From Aporrectodea caliginosa (lineage: Eukaryota > Annelida > Clitellata > Crassiclitellata > Lumbricidae), in contig JACEVL010000163.1 of assembly GCA_020284085.1 (NCBI GenBank), positions 1 to 64,000 of the forward strand: a stretch of 64,000 nucleotides of DNA, in the 5' to 3' direction. Shown in pieces: positions 34,951 through 47,800 of this stretch. Positions within the stretch are counted from its first letter, which is position 1. Every line of letters begins with the position of its first letter. The position numbers and the translations under genes were made by a program. Below the pieces are notes generated by a model. The model ran no database searches, was not told the DNA's origin, and was given only the letters and a program-made list of their open reading frames with translations.

Positions 34951-36270
34951 CAGGGGTCTCCAAAGTGCGGCCCGCGGGCCATTTCTGGATAGGGGTCGTC
35001 CATAAAGGACGTCCGCAGAAAAATGACCTACTTTGGACCCCCCTCCCCCCCTTGTCCGCACTTGTCCGCATTTAGCCATACCCCCACCCCCCCCTTTGCG
35101 GACGTCCGCATGCCAACCAAAACCAATGAACAAACTAAAACACCAACATCGTGAATAACGTCGTGAATAAACTACTAGTTCAATCTTATAAAAAGCATGT
35201 TATTTAAAATGTCAAACAGTACACTAGCATATAATTGTTATAAATGGGAACAGCCAATTAGCTTAAGTAACATTTAAAAACAAACAAGTGTTCTATGTCA
35301 GTTCATGTTCTGGTTTCATATCAGGATGTGCAGTAATAAAAGCATCTTTAAAGTCGCTATAAAGTTTATAACGTGCGTCCATTTTATCGGAAATATTCTG
35401 ACCAGAATAACCTTGTCTGTGCACAGAGGGCGGGGCAGTTCCATTATGCTGCAGAGTTCACTAGCCTAGCTACGTCTCTGGCATTGACGGGCAACCATCT
35501 CACTCCTCTCATCCCCCGGGTGGCATAAAAGCCAATGGACCTGCCTTCGGCCAGAGAACTCATCACCATCATCATCTAGCATCTGGATACGAAGTTAGAG
35601 GGGCTGATGAGCCGAAAGTAGGCCGAGCAGGGAATCTGCCTACTAAGCCGCGTATACCAGTTGACCCGGATAAACTGCCTATCCACAGGTGACCAGGCAG
35701 TGTGTGGTCCGATTAGTGCACTGTTTGGTATTGAAGCAACTAAATCTCTCAACGAGCATATTATTCCTGTGTGTATGTTTATATAGGGATGTTTGAAACT
35801 TGTATTGAAATAACTATGTACCCAATTTAGGTGCGGACGTCCGCACTGGTCAAACCCCCCTCCCCCTTGTCCGCATTCGTCCGCATTTGGATGACCCTCC
35901 CTCCCCTCATTGCGGACGTCCTTATGGATGCTCCCTAAGGCCTTTAATCCGGCCCGCGGAACTCTCCTTGAAGAAACAAACTAAATTGGGAAAATTGAAA
36001 ATTTTAACGCTGCTGTACTCTGTACTCTGACATGCATATTGCCAAAATCCATGTCGCTGTTTGTAAGGCACTGAACTGATATGCAATGACACCATTGCAG
36101 TGCTTAAAGAGTACACTATCGGAGACATTATGAATCCAAGCATTCATCGCATTACTCACAATTCACTGGACAGCTGCGCAGAGAGAAATTTGTTTCTTCG
36201 GAGTTTTGGCCCGTGGAGCTTTAGAAAGTCAGCAATGTGGCCCCCCGCTGGAAAACTTTGGAGACTCCTG
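34951..36270. mobile_element. hAT-like element with a second element nested inside
   Basis: Outer ends CAGGGGTCTCCAAAGT and ACTTTGGAGACTCCTG (one mismatch) fit hAT termini; the outer TSD is not clear. The inner element at about 34990-35937 has TIRs TAGGGGTCGTCCATAAAGGA and TCCTTATGGATGCTCCCTA. GCGGACGTCCGC palindromes lie just inside. No transposase frame is visible. Confidence 0.65.
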
Positions 36271-36481
36271 ACATAAAGCATCAATCTATGATTTTGTGTC
36301 AAGTGAAATCGTACTCGGTCATAATCCATTAGGAAAGCTAGGTCAAAATCAGACAAGACAATGACAAAACCTATCAACTTGAGAAAAATTTTCTTCCTAA
36401 TTTTTGCAATCCTGAGGGATCAAATATATCATGGGTAAAATAATAACAATGACCAATATTTAACTTGGCAATATCATTTCA

Positions 36482-36662
36482 TAGCTTTTATTAATTCTAT
36501 GTTCACACATTCCAAAATAAACCACATTCACAACTGCAAACGAAGCTTCACGAAAACCGTCTTTCAGATAATAGCTTTTATTTATTATAATTCACACTTT
36601 CCAAAATAAACCACACAAACAACCATAAATGCAAACTTCCTTCAGCAAAACCATCTTTCAGA
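36482..36662 (+). repeat. Tandem duplication of an about 90-bp unit
   Basis: ATAGCTTTTATT, CCAAAATAAACCACA, AAAACC and TCTTTCAG occur in the same order twice. On the AdipoR (minus) strand each unit supplies AATAAA-type signals. Confidence 0.75.
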
Positions 36663-37451
36663 GTCTCTGTACATATCGTTAGTCAACATATCCGAATGAT
36701 ATCAAACTCTATACAAAATTACACAGTACACACATGTTGATCACACTTCAATATAATATAGAAACTTATCTAGGCCTCGACACTGTTATGCAGTAGGCAT
36801 GGTAAACTCTACCAGTATGCAACACTAATTCACTTGCTAAACAGAACAGAACAATATCAAATGAAGATTTTCTCATCAGTCACTTGTCCATAAATCACAA
36901 CAAAACACAAGGAAAGAGTAATTCCCGGAGAACTCGCACTGTACATGTAAATGGGCAGCAAAGCTTAGTACCAGCTGAATAGAAGGAAGCAATATTAATT
37001 TTCTCGGCAGCACACAGCAGATTACGAAAAATACAGCACTAGTATCGATTAAGGTGCAATGATGTTACAAGTGCATCACATGAAATTGTCAAGCCATCAC
37101 CAAAGAATAAGTGGGTGTCCAGTTGTTCCATTTTGTATTTGCACTTGAGTCAAAATATCACTTAATTCCATCCAAACAATTACTTAAACTTCCACCTAAT
37201 CATAGGAAGAGAGGACTTAAATTTCCAATGAATGATGATAGATTAGCAACTAGAAGAATCTTGGTTCCCGAAGTATTTAAAGAAAGAAAGTTTAGTGAAG
37301 ACAAACAATTGGTCTTATGATGGGCTAGCCAAAAGTTAGGAAAAATTCTGTTGCTAAACAGAAGGGGGAGCTCAGTGTTTACTCACCAAGATTCAAGTAA
37401 AACAATCAATTACAATGAAAAATTAATATAAAATAGTTAGGACACGTAAAT

Positions 37452-37677
37452 AATTGTATTGTATTGTATTGTATTTGAACACTTGTTATAGCGCCCCCAA
37501 CCAGATTTCCCATTCAGAGGCGCTCCCACTTGCGCTGAACGCTGAGTGGAGTTTCACGCCGAAGCACTAAAGTGAAGGACTTGCCCAGGGTCCCTCACGC
37601 GGCGACTTTGAGGTGGATCCGAACCCGCACCCTCCAGCTGCAAGGCACCGAACATACCCCTACACCACCGCGCCCCA
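37452..37677 (-). mobile_element. tRNA-derived SINE (family 1), second copy
   Basis: Read on the minus strand it begins GGGGCGCGGTGGTGTAGGGG with B box GGTTCGGATCC. It ends in GGGAGCGCCTCTGAATGGG, GGGGGCGCTATAACAAG and an (ATACA)n tail. The 3' part is the same as LINE 3' ends in this window (e.g. 30720-30780 minus), which suggests mobilisation by that LINE. Confidence 0.8.
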
Positions 37678-37680
37678 GTT

Positions 37681-37851
37681 GTATGTGATGTGTTGTATTG
37701 TGTGTTGTATTGTACTCCACGCTTATAATGCGACCGAGCCACCCGCAGTAAAGCCGAGAAATTAATCTCTGATCCGACCTGACCGGGAAGCGAACCCGGG
37801 GCGCCGGCGCGGCGAGCGGGCACCAACCCACTCGGCCACTCAGGATCCTTA
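37681..37851 (-). mobile_element. tRNA-derived SINE (family 2)
   Basis: The minus-strand head CTGAGTGGCCGAGTGGGTTG with B box GGGTTCGCTTCCC is a Leu/Ser-tRNA-like promoter. The body runs into CTCGGCTTTACTGCGGGTGG and a TACAATACAACAC tail that abuts the 5' end of the family-1 SINE. A truncated copy of the head is at about 37969-38036. Confidence 0.65.
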
Positions 37852-38110
37852 AAAAATCATTACAATCTACACTAAACAACTATTCATCATCCTCAAATTC
37901 AAATAATCATTACAATCTACACTAAACAACTATTCATCATCCTCAAATTCCTGATGCCAGTCGACGGTTGCCGACCGGGAAGCGAACCCAGGGCGCCGGC
38001 GCGGCGAGCGGGCACCAACCCACTCGGCCACTCAGATCCTTAAATAATCATTACAATCTACACTAAACAACTATTCATCATCCTCAAATTCCTGATGCCA
38101 GTCGACGGTT
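37788..38110 (+). repeat. Tandem duplication including a SINE head
   Basis: The segment from the SINE family-2 head through ATCATTACAATCTACACTAA and ATTCATCATCCTCAAATTC occurs about twice. The latter AT-rich part occurs three times (about 37856, 37906 and 38045), and CTGATGCCAGTCGACGGTTG occurs twice. This is local duplication after SINE insertion. Confidence 0.75.
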
Positions 38111-39965
38111 GCAAAAATTGATCACTGCAATCTAGCTATCTATTGCAACTATTCACAAAGAGCATCTTAACTACCACAACATCTTGCCATAATGATCATA
38201 GCATTCTTGCCAATCAGGATCACAACATTTAACAACTGGATCATTAACATTTAGCCATCAAGATCATAACACATGGACATCGTATGGACATCGGTTCATA
38301 ATGTATTTGGATGGAGACTGATATCAAGACAGCCATCACTAAGTTAACGAGTAGCTAATGGTAACAACACTGAGCCACAATTATGTTAACACTAGCCCAT
38401 CATAATAACCAGTGCAAAAACAAAATTAGCTTCAACTAAAGAAAGTCTTGTAGTTAGTCAGCTGTCTGTAAATGGAAAGAAAGACCACAAACAAGAACTT
38501 TTCAGCAAACACAGATATCAATTACATCTTATACATGCTGTGCAGAACAAGAATGTAAATTCAAAGCTGTCATGCCTCTTTATGCAGACTAAAATCATGT
38601 TAAACCAATATTCTAGTCATAAGAAAATGTTAGAATGGGTATTACACTACACTACATAATTTGCAACACTTCTGAATGAAGAAGACCAGCAAGGACAGGC
38701 ATATTGCTGCTCAATTTAATTGAAAAGAAATTACATAAATGATTGATTACAATACAGTCGATTACGGCATGCTGAAAATAAGATGAAGCTTACAAGTGCC
38801 TCAGACTAATCTATTTCAACTACTGGAGCTGTGCTGTCTGCTGGAAAGTCCTGATGTTTCGTTGGAGTCCAATGATTCACAAGTGACTGTTGTTTAGCTC
38901 CATTGTGCTTTTAGTGTTATCAACTTTGTTAACATGTGTGAAACAGAATGTAAATATGTTCTTTGTTATCTGCAAGTGACCTTAAGTGGCAGACAAAGCA
39001 TACTAAATTTGTACATTTGGGAAAGAGAGGAAGGGGAAAAGAGAAAGAGAGAGATAAGAGAAGGGGAAGGGAAGGGGAGGGAGGTGGAGATCGGTCACCA
39101 CCACTTTGTGGGCCAAATGACCTCCTTTGTGTACCATGCAAACTCAAACTGACCATACAATCTTAACTCTTCCACAGTGAGTGCAGTAGTTTTCGACTAC
39201 ACAAGAAAAACCCACTTCTATAGCTTATAATTAGCTGTATTTATAGTTCTATTAATTTATTTTACATCTGTTAGGTAGAAGAACATTGTAGATGTCAAAA
39301 ATCCCTTGCATGCGTTTCCCAATGATTGTAAAACCAGAAACACAACTTCACCGATGTTTTAGTAATCATTTACATACAGCCATTTAAATTTAGATAGCCA
39401 CAACCCTTCTTGGTACCTGGTCGCTTCACTATAGTCAAATGTGCTTTTAATCATCAGCCAAGTCAAAACATAAATATTGTGCAGCAAATATTTTAAAGGA
39501 TCTTGAAACAAACATGCAGAGGTTTCAGGATTTGAAGACATTTACAGTGATGTCACAAATAGAGAAATAAACCTCATTTTGGGCTGTTTCTCTGTAGTCA
39601 AATCTTTTTTATTCATCAGCCAAGTTCAAAAACTAAAATTATATCATTCAACCAATGTTGTTAGGTATCAAAAATACAAATCTCGATTTCAAATATGTTT
39701 ACGGTGTGGAAATTTTTCGATTTGATGTTGGCTGCAGCGAAGTTCAAACGTTTTGAGGGCCGGTGTCATCATTGGTTAGAAAGAATATAAACTCATTTTT
39801 GGACTAAATTCTTTAATTTTTGTAGCCCTTTACCTGTCGTTACAAGTTTGCCATACAAGTGGCTACATTTTGTGGTCTTTTATTACATTTTATTCTGTTC
39901 ATGAAATTTCGTATGGATTGTTAATTTATAATTTTGAATTTTATTTAGCTAAAACCTCTAATTCT

Positions 39966-39971
39966 TTTATT
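39966..39971 (-). terminator. Candidate AdipoR poly(A) signal
   Basis: The first AATAAA (TTTATT on the plus strand) that I find downstream of the AdipoR stop, about 1.8 kb away. Others follow near 39940 and 39257. Which is used cannot be told from sequence. Confidence 0.25.
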
Positions 39972-40908
39972 AATTTTGAGGTAAACACGTTAACTGATCG
40001 ACTTTCTCATCATAGATTATTGTTGAGGAATAAAATATGAACAAAATGATATATAGCATGTTTATATTACTAAAGAATTTAAGTGTTTTAATTCATATCA
40101 ACTAATAATGGTCAAATTCATCAAAAACAGCTTGGCTGTCAAAGAGTTAAGGGGATTTCCCAAAACAGTTTAAACACAAGACACAAAAGTCTGAATATTC
40201 ATGGAACACTTTCATAAGATATGTTGTGTACAGAAGAAGTGCTATTAATATTCACTGGAAAATCTCTTGCATATTACTTATGCCTATTTTGCCTGTCAAT
40301 TAGATGAAGAAAAACATTACTTCTAGGAAGCAGAATTTAAAATACAAAACCTTATCAGAAGAGTTACAGACAAATAATCTTTCTTTCAGCATATGCAGAC
40401 AAAAGTATTACTGCAAGCACCTAATGCATCAGTGCCGAGATATTCAGTAAATGTATATAATAAAGGCCCCATTCTGGCCAGTTATGTCAGAAATTAAACA
40501 TTTCACAGCATGTATCATAACATATAATAACAAAAAATTCAACAAGAAAGTACTTCTTTAGAACTAAGAGTGACACTAGTTTGCTTATACTATTTTTTTT
40601 ACTGTTATCACTAGCTTTTATGATAATCTGTGACATTCTCATTTCTGTTCATGTTTACATCTGTTTTTGCGAATATTTTTATATTGATTAAGAGCATCTT
40701 TGGATGTGATGTTCACAGTATCTTCAATTGGCTGCTTCAGCTCTTTATGCGGTTTCTAAAAATAAATCTAAATGTCAGCCATATTTCACTGACATAAAAC
40801 AATATCAGATTCAGAGAAACCAATGAAATTCTAATTCTGAAGATGTAGAAGATTCTGACCTGGATGCTAGAACATGAATTATAATTAACATAACAGTACC
40901 TAATTTCA

Positions 40909-40976
40909 CACTTTAACACTGAGCTGCATTGGTTTCCCAGTCGCTTTTAGTACACTCTCGTCGTTAAAGTGCTAAA
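40909..40976. repeat. Short palindromic TTAA-containing element
   Basis: Shares GGTTTCCCA, TTTTAGTACAC and CTCGTCGTTAAAG with 53028-53090. Arms CACTTTAACAC and CGTTAAAGTG are inverted. Located downstream of AdipoR. Confidence 0.6.
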
Positions 40977-41732
40977 ACATTCAGTTGTATTTGAAACGGT
41001 ATGAATTTTTTTTAAATTACTTGAGAAACAATATTAAATACAAAATTGTCAGATCTGTATAAGAATCTTTGAAAATAATTGAATCTCTAGTGTGAAGCAG
41101 AATTGACAAACTGCTTAACCAACCTGCATGAACTCAAGCAACCAGGAATTCACAAACTGTGATATTAGCTAAACATGAATAAATAAATATCTGAACTCAT
41201 GGATAAACCTAAGAAGCAAGACTAAACTATTACAAATAATAAAGCTGTATACTTCACTTCTACAAACCACACACCAAATTAAATTAATTGCCAATCTATT
41301 CAAAATCCACAAACTAATGCTTTCTTCTCAACAACAATCACAACAGGAAATTGTTGGAAACAACAATTTCTGCCAACGTACGTTGTACTATCTTCTCCAA
41401 AAGGCATGCAATTGCCATCAGCTCTATGTATCTGTAATTGAGTGACTCAGCTTCTCCATTCTGGATTGCTTACATTGGATGTAGTAAGACATCACAAGAA
41501 CTGTGAATGGCAGTTTAGCTAAGATTGCCTGCGGTGCTCTTGTGTGCAACACTTCCTCGTTCAGGAACAGACCATACAATGGTTCCATTGAAGCATCAAC
41601 ACTGAATTCAGGAATGCAGGCAGGCTTCTCCTAAATGACTGCCTCTCATATTAGGAGTGAACAAAGAAGACCCTTTCAAGTACCTGATTCCGTAAACAAG
41701 ACCGACTTGCAAGTGAACACATGCTGGAATGT

Positions 41733-41882
41733 TTACTGCTGGTAGACGTCGCCTGCAGTGGCCGAGGAGTCCTGCAGACAGTGTCCGAACGAAAGGCGAT
41801 TGTTGGCCACTTCTGACATGCCGTGGAAGTGGATGAAGGCAGCAGCCACGACAAAGACATGGAATATCTGGTGGCTCTGAAA
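41733..41882 (-). CDS. adipor: AdipoR coding exon 6 (TM7, stop)
   Basis: Residues 475-523 then TAA. FQSHQIFHVFVVAAAFIHFHG carries zinc ligands His478 and His482 and the seventh membrane helix. The 28-residue extracellular tail ends DVYQQ. The acceptor is GGTTCAATCAG. Confidence 0.95.
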   Translation of the reverse strand, partial: FQSHQIFHVFVVAAAFIHFHGMSEVANNRLSFGHCLQDSSATAGDVYQQ

Positions 41883-44800
41883 CTGATTGAACCAAAAGAC
41901 AAATGTACATGTAATGCATTCAAAAAACCTCTAGTACAAACGAAATTCTTGTAGTCGTGAACGAAGTACTAATATGTGACCTCAGAGGAGAAAAGGGACC
42001 ACTTGTCGCTTACTAGATCAGCTGGAAATGGTCTTTTTCATAATACCGTGACCATTGGTCTTTGTGTCTAATTATTGCATCTGAAGCTTAGCTAAGACTC
42101 TCTGTATAACAAACTATATATTACCCCACATGATGCATTAAGGTTGAAAATCATCGGGTAGAGACATTTCAATATTTATAGGTGATCTCCCGCCAAATTT
42201 TATTTTATATTTTCTTTAAAAGTGCATGAATTTTGGCCAAACATTCTGAAATTTTTAGCCTGATTTGCTAATGGTATAAGCTTATGGAAACTGTTAATAA
42301 GTCAATTGCCGACAAGTGGTCCCTTTTCTTAGCCGAGGTCACATATAATGTCTGTACACAGATCTAAAGAGATTCAAGTTAAACGATTTCAGGTCCCAAA
42401 TGCATAGAGAAAAATAGACGTGTAAGAAACAAATGCTATGACACAACAGGTACGACAGACAGAAGCTTTAACAAATTAGCAATTACCTTACTTTATGATA
42501 CTTTATCTTACCTTATGTAATGTTAGCTTCAAGCACTATATTCAGTTTATTCATGCTCCACATTCTCAACCTACCAACCTTAAAATGCAAGTGTGTGTAA
42601 CTGTGTATCAAATGGAGAGTCACGCTTGCAGCACTTTTGAAAAGGATGTAAATGGTGCTACTTTGTTTTTATTCACAACTAATAGATGCATTTAATAAAG
42701 GATTAATTACCTAATTTTACCTGACCTAATTTAACTCACAGTGCATTGGCATATACCTAGTAGTTTAGGATCCGTGGATCTAACACCAGCACCTACGAAA
42801 ACGTGATGCGCAAGACTAATTAGAGATGGCAATATTTTACCCAGATGTCAAACTTTCCGGGCCATATGCATTCTGGAATTCGTGCGGCGTAGATGGCAGC
42901 GCCAGCAATGTAGAGAAACGCCATAAGAAAGAGCCAGCCAAGGGCGGCAAAATTCCATGCGTGGTAGAAACCTTCGGCGATAATGTAGTGAACAGCTGGA
43001 ACGACACCACTCAGCCCAAGGGCCACAAAAACTCCTGGAAAAATAACATGGCAACACAGAGTCAAATCAAGACAAGACAAAGTGACTGGTAAGTTAGAGT
43101 ACAGTAAGGCAGGAAGAAACTGCAAGATTAAACAAGGTCAAATAAGGTCATAAAAATCAAAGACAATGCAAGACAAATGGAACTTATAATGCCTACAGCA
43201 GGAATTGAACTGTAGGTGTTACAGAACTGTCCAAATACCTAACAAAAAGTGATGTAAATAATAACACTAAAATTTGCAATACTGCAACGACACACGGAGA
43301 GTAAAAATATTGGACAAGGTCATAGTGAAGACCTATCATATTGCCAAAGCTAAAGCTAAGACCTATAAAATTGCTAGGGATATAAATAAGACCTCTGAAG
43401 TAGGAAAAACCCAAAATCAAGCCACATTGCTAAGGTTGCAAAGACAAACCACTGGACTTGTCACTGAAACTCACCTGCTCTAACTGGCCGATATTTCGGC
43501 TCGCCAAATTTGTCCCACATTGAGACGATGATTGATCCGATCCCAAGGACAACGATTAAAACAAGATATACGATCTGTGGAGACTGACGACAATAGAAGC
43601 TGTAGTAGAGCCATGGCACAAACGAACCAACAATCAGGAGTGCTATGCCACAGTAGTCGAGTCTGAAACAACAAGGTTGCAATTGGTCAGCAAAGCTAAA
43701 CAACCAGAAGCCATGCTTCTTTGACTTGATCGCTTTCATTTTCATGTCACATGGCTTTGGTTCTGCAACCAGAAAATTAACTGAATAACTTGAAATTACC
43801 AGCAATTGACTATCACGTACCAGTAACTCCTATTTATCAGTAATAAGGGTCCCCAGTACCCATAGTACAGTGCTTTTTTATATAACATTGCTATTTACCA
43901 GTAACAAGACTGTTAATTACAAGGAATAAGGCTGTTACTTACCAATAACAATGCTACTATTTATTCAATTAATCAATCATAGATTATTAATACGTGGCAA
44001 CAGCTGTTATTAACCAGCCTGCCAAGTGAGATCCATTTTCCTCACCATTACACTTGCAATATAATAATCAGTGTCACAAGCAGATTCAGATTATGTAAGT
44101 CAGTACATACTTTGAGAAAATCCGACCGACTCTCTCGGAATGGCAGTAGACCGTGTGAAAGACCCAAGAGAACCCCAAACACAAGATGGCGCCAGCAAAG
44201 AAAGCAGAAAATACGGCCTTTTCTCTCCAGTTAACTTCGATCGATGGTCGTGTCAGAAAGTATGTCGCCACCATTACGAAAGCCAGGAAGCCTTAAATAA
44301 ATAATACAAATAAATAAAGAAATTAAATTAAATAAACACACACTTATTGCCTTGAAATTTCAACAAACCATGCAAGTCATGTTTGCCATCGGTATAATGA
44401 CTACGCTCCTAGAAGCAAATGCTAGAAAAGCAGATAATAAGACAAGTCAGAAAGCTCTCTTAGAGTCGAACTGGTAACAAAATATACTCACTGTCGGCTA
44501 CAGCCAGACAGTAACGTGGCACTTCATAGATATTCTAGAATAAAATAAGCATCTAGAGCTGCAAGAATTAAGCCCCTCTCCATTTGGGAGGTTACTGAAA
44601 GTTCTATATAAATGTTTTCTTACATTACATTACACATACATTACAATGTCTGTCCCCGGAAACTAACTGGTAAATTAACTCTTTGGCAGCTACATTGCTT
44701 TCTATGAATTTGACTAAGTTCAAATGAAATAAAACAATTAAAATCTTTAGAAATATACTGGTACACATGTCATATCGTTTTGTATGTCTTTTATTCCTCA

Positions 44801-47800
44801 ACTGTATTCTGTCATCAAAAACCTGAACAGCTCATGCGTTTAGCTAAAACTTGATAAATATATCAAACATTTTAAGAAATAAAAATCTGAATTATAAAAT
44901 TAAAAATCCATACAAAACTTCATGAACACTGAGTGGATTCATGCATAAGCGTCTGCAAATAAATGGGTCTCCACTGTATTTATCACAAAAGGTGTTAAGT
45001 GTTGGATGCAATACAATACCAGAACTAACACTAATATAACTGCATTGCACCTCTAACACCTTTAGCAACTAGAAGCACATTGCATTGTCAACTTGGGAAA
45101 TTAGTGCTTAGAAGCGGCAACTGCTAAGTGACTATTCACAAGTGCACATTTAATTAACAAAAAATTGCTCAGAGAAGCTTCTTATGGGAGAACAAAAAAC
45201 CAAAATCGAACAAAGAAACCGGTCTTCACCTTCTGGCAAAATAGAGGCACAGAAAGCACATACTCATTTTGTATAATATGGTGTGAAGTGTTACGAGTTA
45301 GATGGTACAAGAATAAGTGCTGCTTATAAATGGTAATTGCACACGGTCCATAATTAAAGTATAAGCACAGTGTGGACTCGTTAACACAAAGTCGATGGAG
45401 TATATGCCCTACAGTACAACCATGTAAACCAGGCTGTCTGCTAAGTTGGATAATGCAGAAAAAGTCAATATTTAGCATTACACCACAGTTAAACAATATG
45501 ATGCATTAAGCTAATAGCTTTGAGTGACATAACACCACGTCCGCAGAATGGCACATAAACCAGAAAGGCAGAAACAAGTCCACACCGTACTGTAACTGTA
45601 TCTTGAAATCTATGTTAGAAGCATTACCGATCAGATGTGTCCAGATGTTTCCAGTCTCTGTGTGGATTCGGAATATGGATTTGAAGCAGGCCCAGAACGA
45701 GTTAAGAGGTGGGCGGTGACCCTTGACCAGGAAGTCGTTATCCTTCAGCCACCCAGGCAGATGATTGTGGTGGATGACGGCACGACCTGCAACCCACGCC
45801 TGGCGGATTAGATCCTCTGCCTTGTCAAGTGCACGGGCCGGAACGGCCGCCCAAGCGCGTCGGACGATCACTTCCGCATTTTCCAGCGTCAGGCCCGGCA
45901 CAGACTGCCAGAGGTTGCGTGCAATGTCCTCAACCCTCTCGATCCTGAAGCCAGGCACTGCATCCCATGCGAGCTGGGCCATTTCCTCGGCCTTATCGAG
46001 TGCCAGGCCAGGCCCGGCCACCCATGCCTGGCGTGCTATCTCTTCCGCCTTCTCAAAAGGCAAGCCAGGAATTGTGTTCCACAGGTGACGTGCAATGTCC
46101 TCGGCCTTGTCAAGGGCACGGCCGGGCATTGCAAAGATCTCCGCTGCTGCAGTTCCGTCGAAGCCACACAGATGTTGAAGAGATTCTGAGAGACGTGGAT
46201 TTTCCGTCTGAAATGGCAAACAGAATTCACCGGATTAGACGCTAAACATGGAAGCATGATTCAGGCCAACATTTAGTTTTGGCGCAGGTCTGAAGTAAAG
46301 AAGCTCAATTTCTAAGCGACAGACTCGAGTCAGATTCAAGACAACTAATCTGAACTAAACATTTAAAAACCTTTAAAATTCAATCTGTCATTTTCAATAC
46401 CAGCATACGATTGGAACATGCTCAAAACCAAGCATTCATTATTTGCATATATTAGGTGTCCTCGGCAACAGCACATGAAAACACCCATATTATGGCTTAA
46501 TTACAACAATATTTTGTACTCCTAAAAGTCCAGGTGCTGTTCCATTGAGAAACTCATCCCACTAAATAGTCAAAAAATCTTTAACTTCTACCACCAGGTC
46601 ATCGAGGAATAAAGTTGGGGCTGTAAACTATCAGTGATAACTTGTTAGCCGTCAGCTGAAAGATTCTTAAACCTTCAACTTCTGAGGCAAGTACTAGTAT
46701 TACATACCTGACCAATCTGGTTCCAATAGTTACTGCCATTACCATACATAAAATTTCTGACAGAATGGTTCAGACATAAATTTTACATGTGAAAGTGGTT
46801 AATACATCAATTATGCAGCATGTGAAAACTGTTTTGTGTCTCTGCTTAACATTAAAGAATCCTCTGCAGTACAAATGACAGCATAGTCTTTGATCATTTT
46901 GTGTGTCTGTCTAGTGCCACTGATTTCACACAAACCTAAGTCTCCCTGTAAGCATCATAGAGAGCATCACATGACACATAAAGGCAGCATTACATGACGC
47001 ATCTATTACGTAAGGATCGTGACAAAACCTGAACTCAGTTAGTGCAATCAGCTGATGCTATGTGCATTGTACAATGAATAAGAGAATATAAATAAAAGGA
47101 AGAATAAAAACCTTATGACCCTTTAGGGTTTCCTCCTGACAACAGCAAGAAACAGAGTCCCTTGCAACTTACAGTACTATTGCATGTTTTTCTGTTGTCA
47201 GTGAATCTTACTCTTCAATCAATTAAATTCAAAAATTTACAGAATAAACAAACTGGTTAACCAGCCTTGAATGGAAGAGGCAGACCCAACAACCAGTGTC
47301 ATAATGTAAAAACAAACACCAGCCCAGAGCCTTTTTTCCATCTCTCTTGTGGTAATCTGATCACCACTTTTTTGCACTTGACTTAACCACTCCATACCAA
47401 CTCTATCTCACTTCACTGGCCTCCCAAGGCACCCTCCACCTCTTATCACAATGTGGCATTCACCCTCACGTCATTACTCATCATAAAAGTGTCAACTGGT
47501 ACTAACTGAAACATATCAGATTCAGTGTCTGTTTGTTTGTGCAACTCTCTCCTTGTCTCTGTGTCTATCTCTGTCTGCTTGTGTCTCATTTGATCTCTGT
47601 AAGTTTGTCTATGTCTCTGATCAGTTTCTTTTTCTGTGTATCTGTTGTCTCTATGTGTCAGTGTCCCTTTCTGATTCTGTCTTCCTTCTTTCTCCTCCTC
47701 CTCCTCACAACTGTTTTCAAAGATATCCTTCCAGTGGTAAACAAACACCAAGACCTCAGCCAAGAGGCAGTCATGTTTGGATGAGCCAGGCTATAAACAT

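Larger units (their letters stand above)
38111..41732 (-). other. AdipoR downstream region / possible long 3'UTR
   Basis: AT-rich, low repeat content, no credible ORF. An A/G-rich run lies at 39020-39090. The minus-strand AATAAA at 39966 and later ones are possible ends of the AdipoR transcript. Confidence 0.4.

Noticed and set aside
37776..37851. tRNA-Leu/Ser gene
   Set aside because: tRNA-like promoter but no proper acceptor or anticodon stem, and a SINE body follows.
45506..45627. Read-through of AdipoR exon 2 to a stop near 45506
   Set aside because: The conserved protein resumes in phase at 44291; the GTAATG donor at 45628 explains the end.
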